A stretch of DNA of 23,370 bases, taken from positions 1-23,370 of the forward strand of contig JBGVFN010000072.1 in the NCBI GenBank assembly GCA_045121095.1, given 5' to 3'. This document shows positions 22,334 through 23,370 of the stretch, one piece after another. The notes under the pieces are model-generated. The model had not been told where the DNA came from and searched no databases. It saw only the letters and a program-made list of their open reading frames with translations. Position numbers and translations under genes: made by a program. Source of the stretch: TWA4 sp045121095 (GTDB taxonomy: Bacteria; Bacillota; Clostridia; Lachnospirales; Lachnospiraceae). The stretch's first letter is position 1. Each line of letters begins with the position of its first letter.

Positions 22334-22846
22334 CTAACGTTTTTCTGTCAGGAACATGACTAAGCTTCTGCCTTCCATCTTGGACGGTTTGTCAACGACT
22401 GCGACATCCGCAAGCTTGGCAGCAAAATCGTCAAGAATATGTCTGGACTGAGCAACATGGCTCATCTCACGGCCACGGAAACGTAATGTTACCTTAACCT
22501 TATTCCCTTTGGTAATGAACTTTCTGGCAGCACTTGCCTTGGTATTCAAATCATTTTCATCAATATTGGGAGAAAGACGAACTTCTTTGATTTCGATGGT
22601 TCTCTGTTTTTTCTTTGCTTCCTTTTCTCTTCTTGCAAGCTCGTATCTGTATTTACCATAATCGATGATCTTACATACAGGCGGCTGTGCACCGGGCGCA
22701 ATCTTAACCAGATCAAGATCGGCTTCCATAGCCAGTTTCATAGCTTCCTTCGCTGACATAATGCCAAGCTGTTCACCATCTGTTCCAATCAGACGAACTT
22801 CCTTATCTCTGATCTGTTCATTAATCATTAATTCGCTAATGGTCAA
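22334..22846 (-). CDS. infC: Translation initiation factor IF-3
   Basis: About 170 residues; prevents subunit joining and proofreads the start codon. The N-domain has MINEQIRDKEVRLIG and GIMSAKEAMKLAMEADLDLVKIAPGAQPPVCKIIDYGKYRYE. A Lys-rich linker (REKEAKKKQRTIEIKEVRLSP) and the C-domain (GNKVKVTLRFRGREMSHVAQSR) follow. The start is unusual. TTG at 22846 lies only three bases from GGAGG, ATT at 22840 lies nine bases away, and the first ATG (22828) has no site. IF-3 genes often use non-AUG starts such as AUU because IF-3 discriminates against them; the coordinate given is the TTG, but AUU is a good alternative. An upstream leader ORF overlaps this start. Confidence 0.95.
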   Translation of the reverse strand: MTISELMINEQIRDKEVRLIGTDGEQLGIMSAKEAMKLAMEADLDLVKIAPGAQPPVCKIIDYGKYRYELARREKEAKKKQRTIEIKEVRLSPNIDENDLNTKASAARKFITKGNKVKVTLRFRGREMSHVAQSRHILDDFAAKLADVAVVDKPSKMEGRSLVMFLTEKR

Positions 22847-22946
22847 GCACCTCCAAATTTCCTACCTTTGACGATATCTTCTGCTGCCCTCTTTTTGCCG
22901 CAAATGCCATCAGAACCGAATCCTCATATTCAAACCTCTGAAGCAT
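22836..22946 (-). CDS. Possible leader ORF overlapping the infC start (36 residues)
   Basis: Between the attenuator and infC a frame stays open from an ATG at 22946 (MLQRFEYEDSVLMAF...) to a TAG at 22836-22838, which overlaps the putative infC AUU. Only a poor ribosome site precedes this ATG; an internal ATG at 22910 (24 residues) has GAGGA about ten bases upstream. The peptide looks plausible but the length is within chance. If translated it would couple ribosome traffic to infC. Confidence 0.3.
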   Translation of the reverse strand: MLQRFEYEDSVLMAFAAKRGQQKISSKVGNLEVLDH

Positions 22947-22971
22947 CTCCCGAATGGAGTCAAACTGCAAC

Positions 22972-23002
22972 AAAAAAAGTGGACAGGCAGACTATCCACT
23001 TT
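22972..23002 (-). terminator. Attenuator terminator in the infC leader
   Basis: AAAGTGGA/TCCACTTT with a seven-U tail on the minus strand, about 90 bases after the promoter and 125 before infC. Its 5' arm AGTGGATA (minus-strand reading of 22993-23000) is also complementary to TATCCACT earlier in the leader (23061-23068), so two exclusive folds are possible. This resembles L20-type leader control. Confidence 0.82.
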
Positions 23003-23060
23003 ATACTTCGTTAATATCAAAAGCATATAAACCCGAGTCACTTCATTGTGCTAAGGTGAG

Positions 23061-23068
23061 AGTGGATA
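23061..23068 (-). promoter_or_regulatory. Antiterminator arm in the infC leader
   Basis: TATCCACT on the minus strand can pair perfectly with the 5' arm of the attenuator terminator. Pairing here would prevent termination. Confidence 0.5.
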
Positions 23069-23097
23069 CTCTACTTTCTTGTTTCACAGCGGTTATT

Positions 23098-23126
23098 ACT
23101 ATAACACACTGGATGCACTTTGTCAA
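23098..23126 (-). promoter_or_regulatory. Promoter of infC-rpmI-rplT
   Basis: TTGACA (23121-23126) and TATAGT (23098-23103) with 17-base spacing on the minus strand. Transcription would start near 23091, giving a leader of about 250 bases with the attenuator. Confidence 0.88.
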
Positions 23127-23190
23127 GCGGCATTTTATATTTTTATAGAAAACATTCCCCGATACCGCCATGCGTATTTCCTATGCATTC

Positions 23191-23370
23191 CAGAGCGAAC
23201 ATTACTTATGTACTGCCTGAATTTTTATAAAAAACGTAAATGGCGGAATTACAGAGCCACATTGCTAAGGAGACCTTTGGTCAAACGTCGGCACTTAACG
23301 AGCGGCTTTCTGTAAAGAAAGACGAGAGTTTAGTGTCCGCTACGTTTGGGCATCGTTAACATGCAAACAA
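23191..23370 (-). repeat. MITE-like element, copy C (inverted, runs off the window)
   Basis: Starts CCAGAGCGAACATT, then matches the reverse complement of copy B over about 135 bases with only three or so differences, including the rod hairpin (23283-23347) and GACCTTTGGTC. Beyond GCCCAAACG (minus-strand reading) it diverges from copy B and reaches the window end. It lies about 65 bases upstream of the infC promoter. Confidence 0.85.

Overview
The window looks like chromosomal DNA of a Clostridia-type Bacillota, most probably a gut Lachnospiraceae. This is inferred from gene content, codon use, AGGAGG ribosome sites and near-consensus TTGACA-N17-TATAAT promoters; no species is claimed. Every credible protein gene and all four tRNAs lie on the minus strand, so transcription runs from high to low coordinates.

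From the high-coordinate end: (1) the translation operon infC-rpmI-rplT (22846-21713) follows a consensus promoter and a ~250-nt leader with an attenuator-like terminator. (2) A tRNA array (Arg-Pro)x2 has its own promoter and terminator. (3) A cobalamin riboswitch (about 20577-20710) with promoter and terminator platform precedes a seven-gene late-cobalamin operon (cobT, cobU, cobS, a divergent CobU paralogue, a CobC-like phosphatase, cbiB, a CobD-like PLP enzyme; 20386-14712), which activates cobinamide and dimethylbenzimidazole and assembles the nucleotide loop. (4) A secreted L,D-transpeptidase-like gene is split by an in-frame UAG. (5) A protein-quality-control stretch holds a membrane HtrA/DegP protease, a ClpX-type unfoldase with a long charged linker, and a subtilisin-family (Csp-like) protease, followed by the ribosome-associated GTPase TypA/BipA. 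(6) An ECF sigma factor and a probable membrane anti-sigma factor with an extracytoplasmic heptad-repeat tail overlap by TTGA. (7) Aspartate kinase and (8) an AraC-type regulator end the window.

Two intergenic repeat families stand out. One is MITE-like: copies at 10381-10498, 20839-21066 and 23191 to the window end, with a 15-bp terminal inverted repeat (TCTAGAGCGAACATT) and, in two copies, an almost identical inner module bounded in one by a second 16-bp inverted repeat and folding into a 65-nt rod. The other is a multi-hairpin palindromic element (core CAGTTCAGC/GCTGAACTG) found near positions 1-250, 4524-4675 and 17936-18000, with decayed copies near 1183 and 12501. Other points of interest are the amber-interrupted transpeptidase, the divergent CobU paralogue, a possible AUU start and overlapping leader ORF at infC, two in-frame tandem peptide repeats, and tRNA-Pro(AGG) genes with an A-C acceptor mismatch. 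I see no phage, plasmid, CRISPR or transposase gene.
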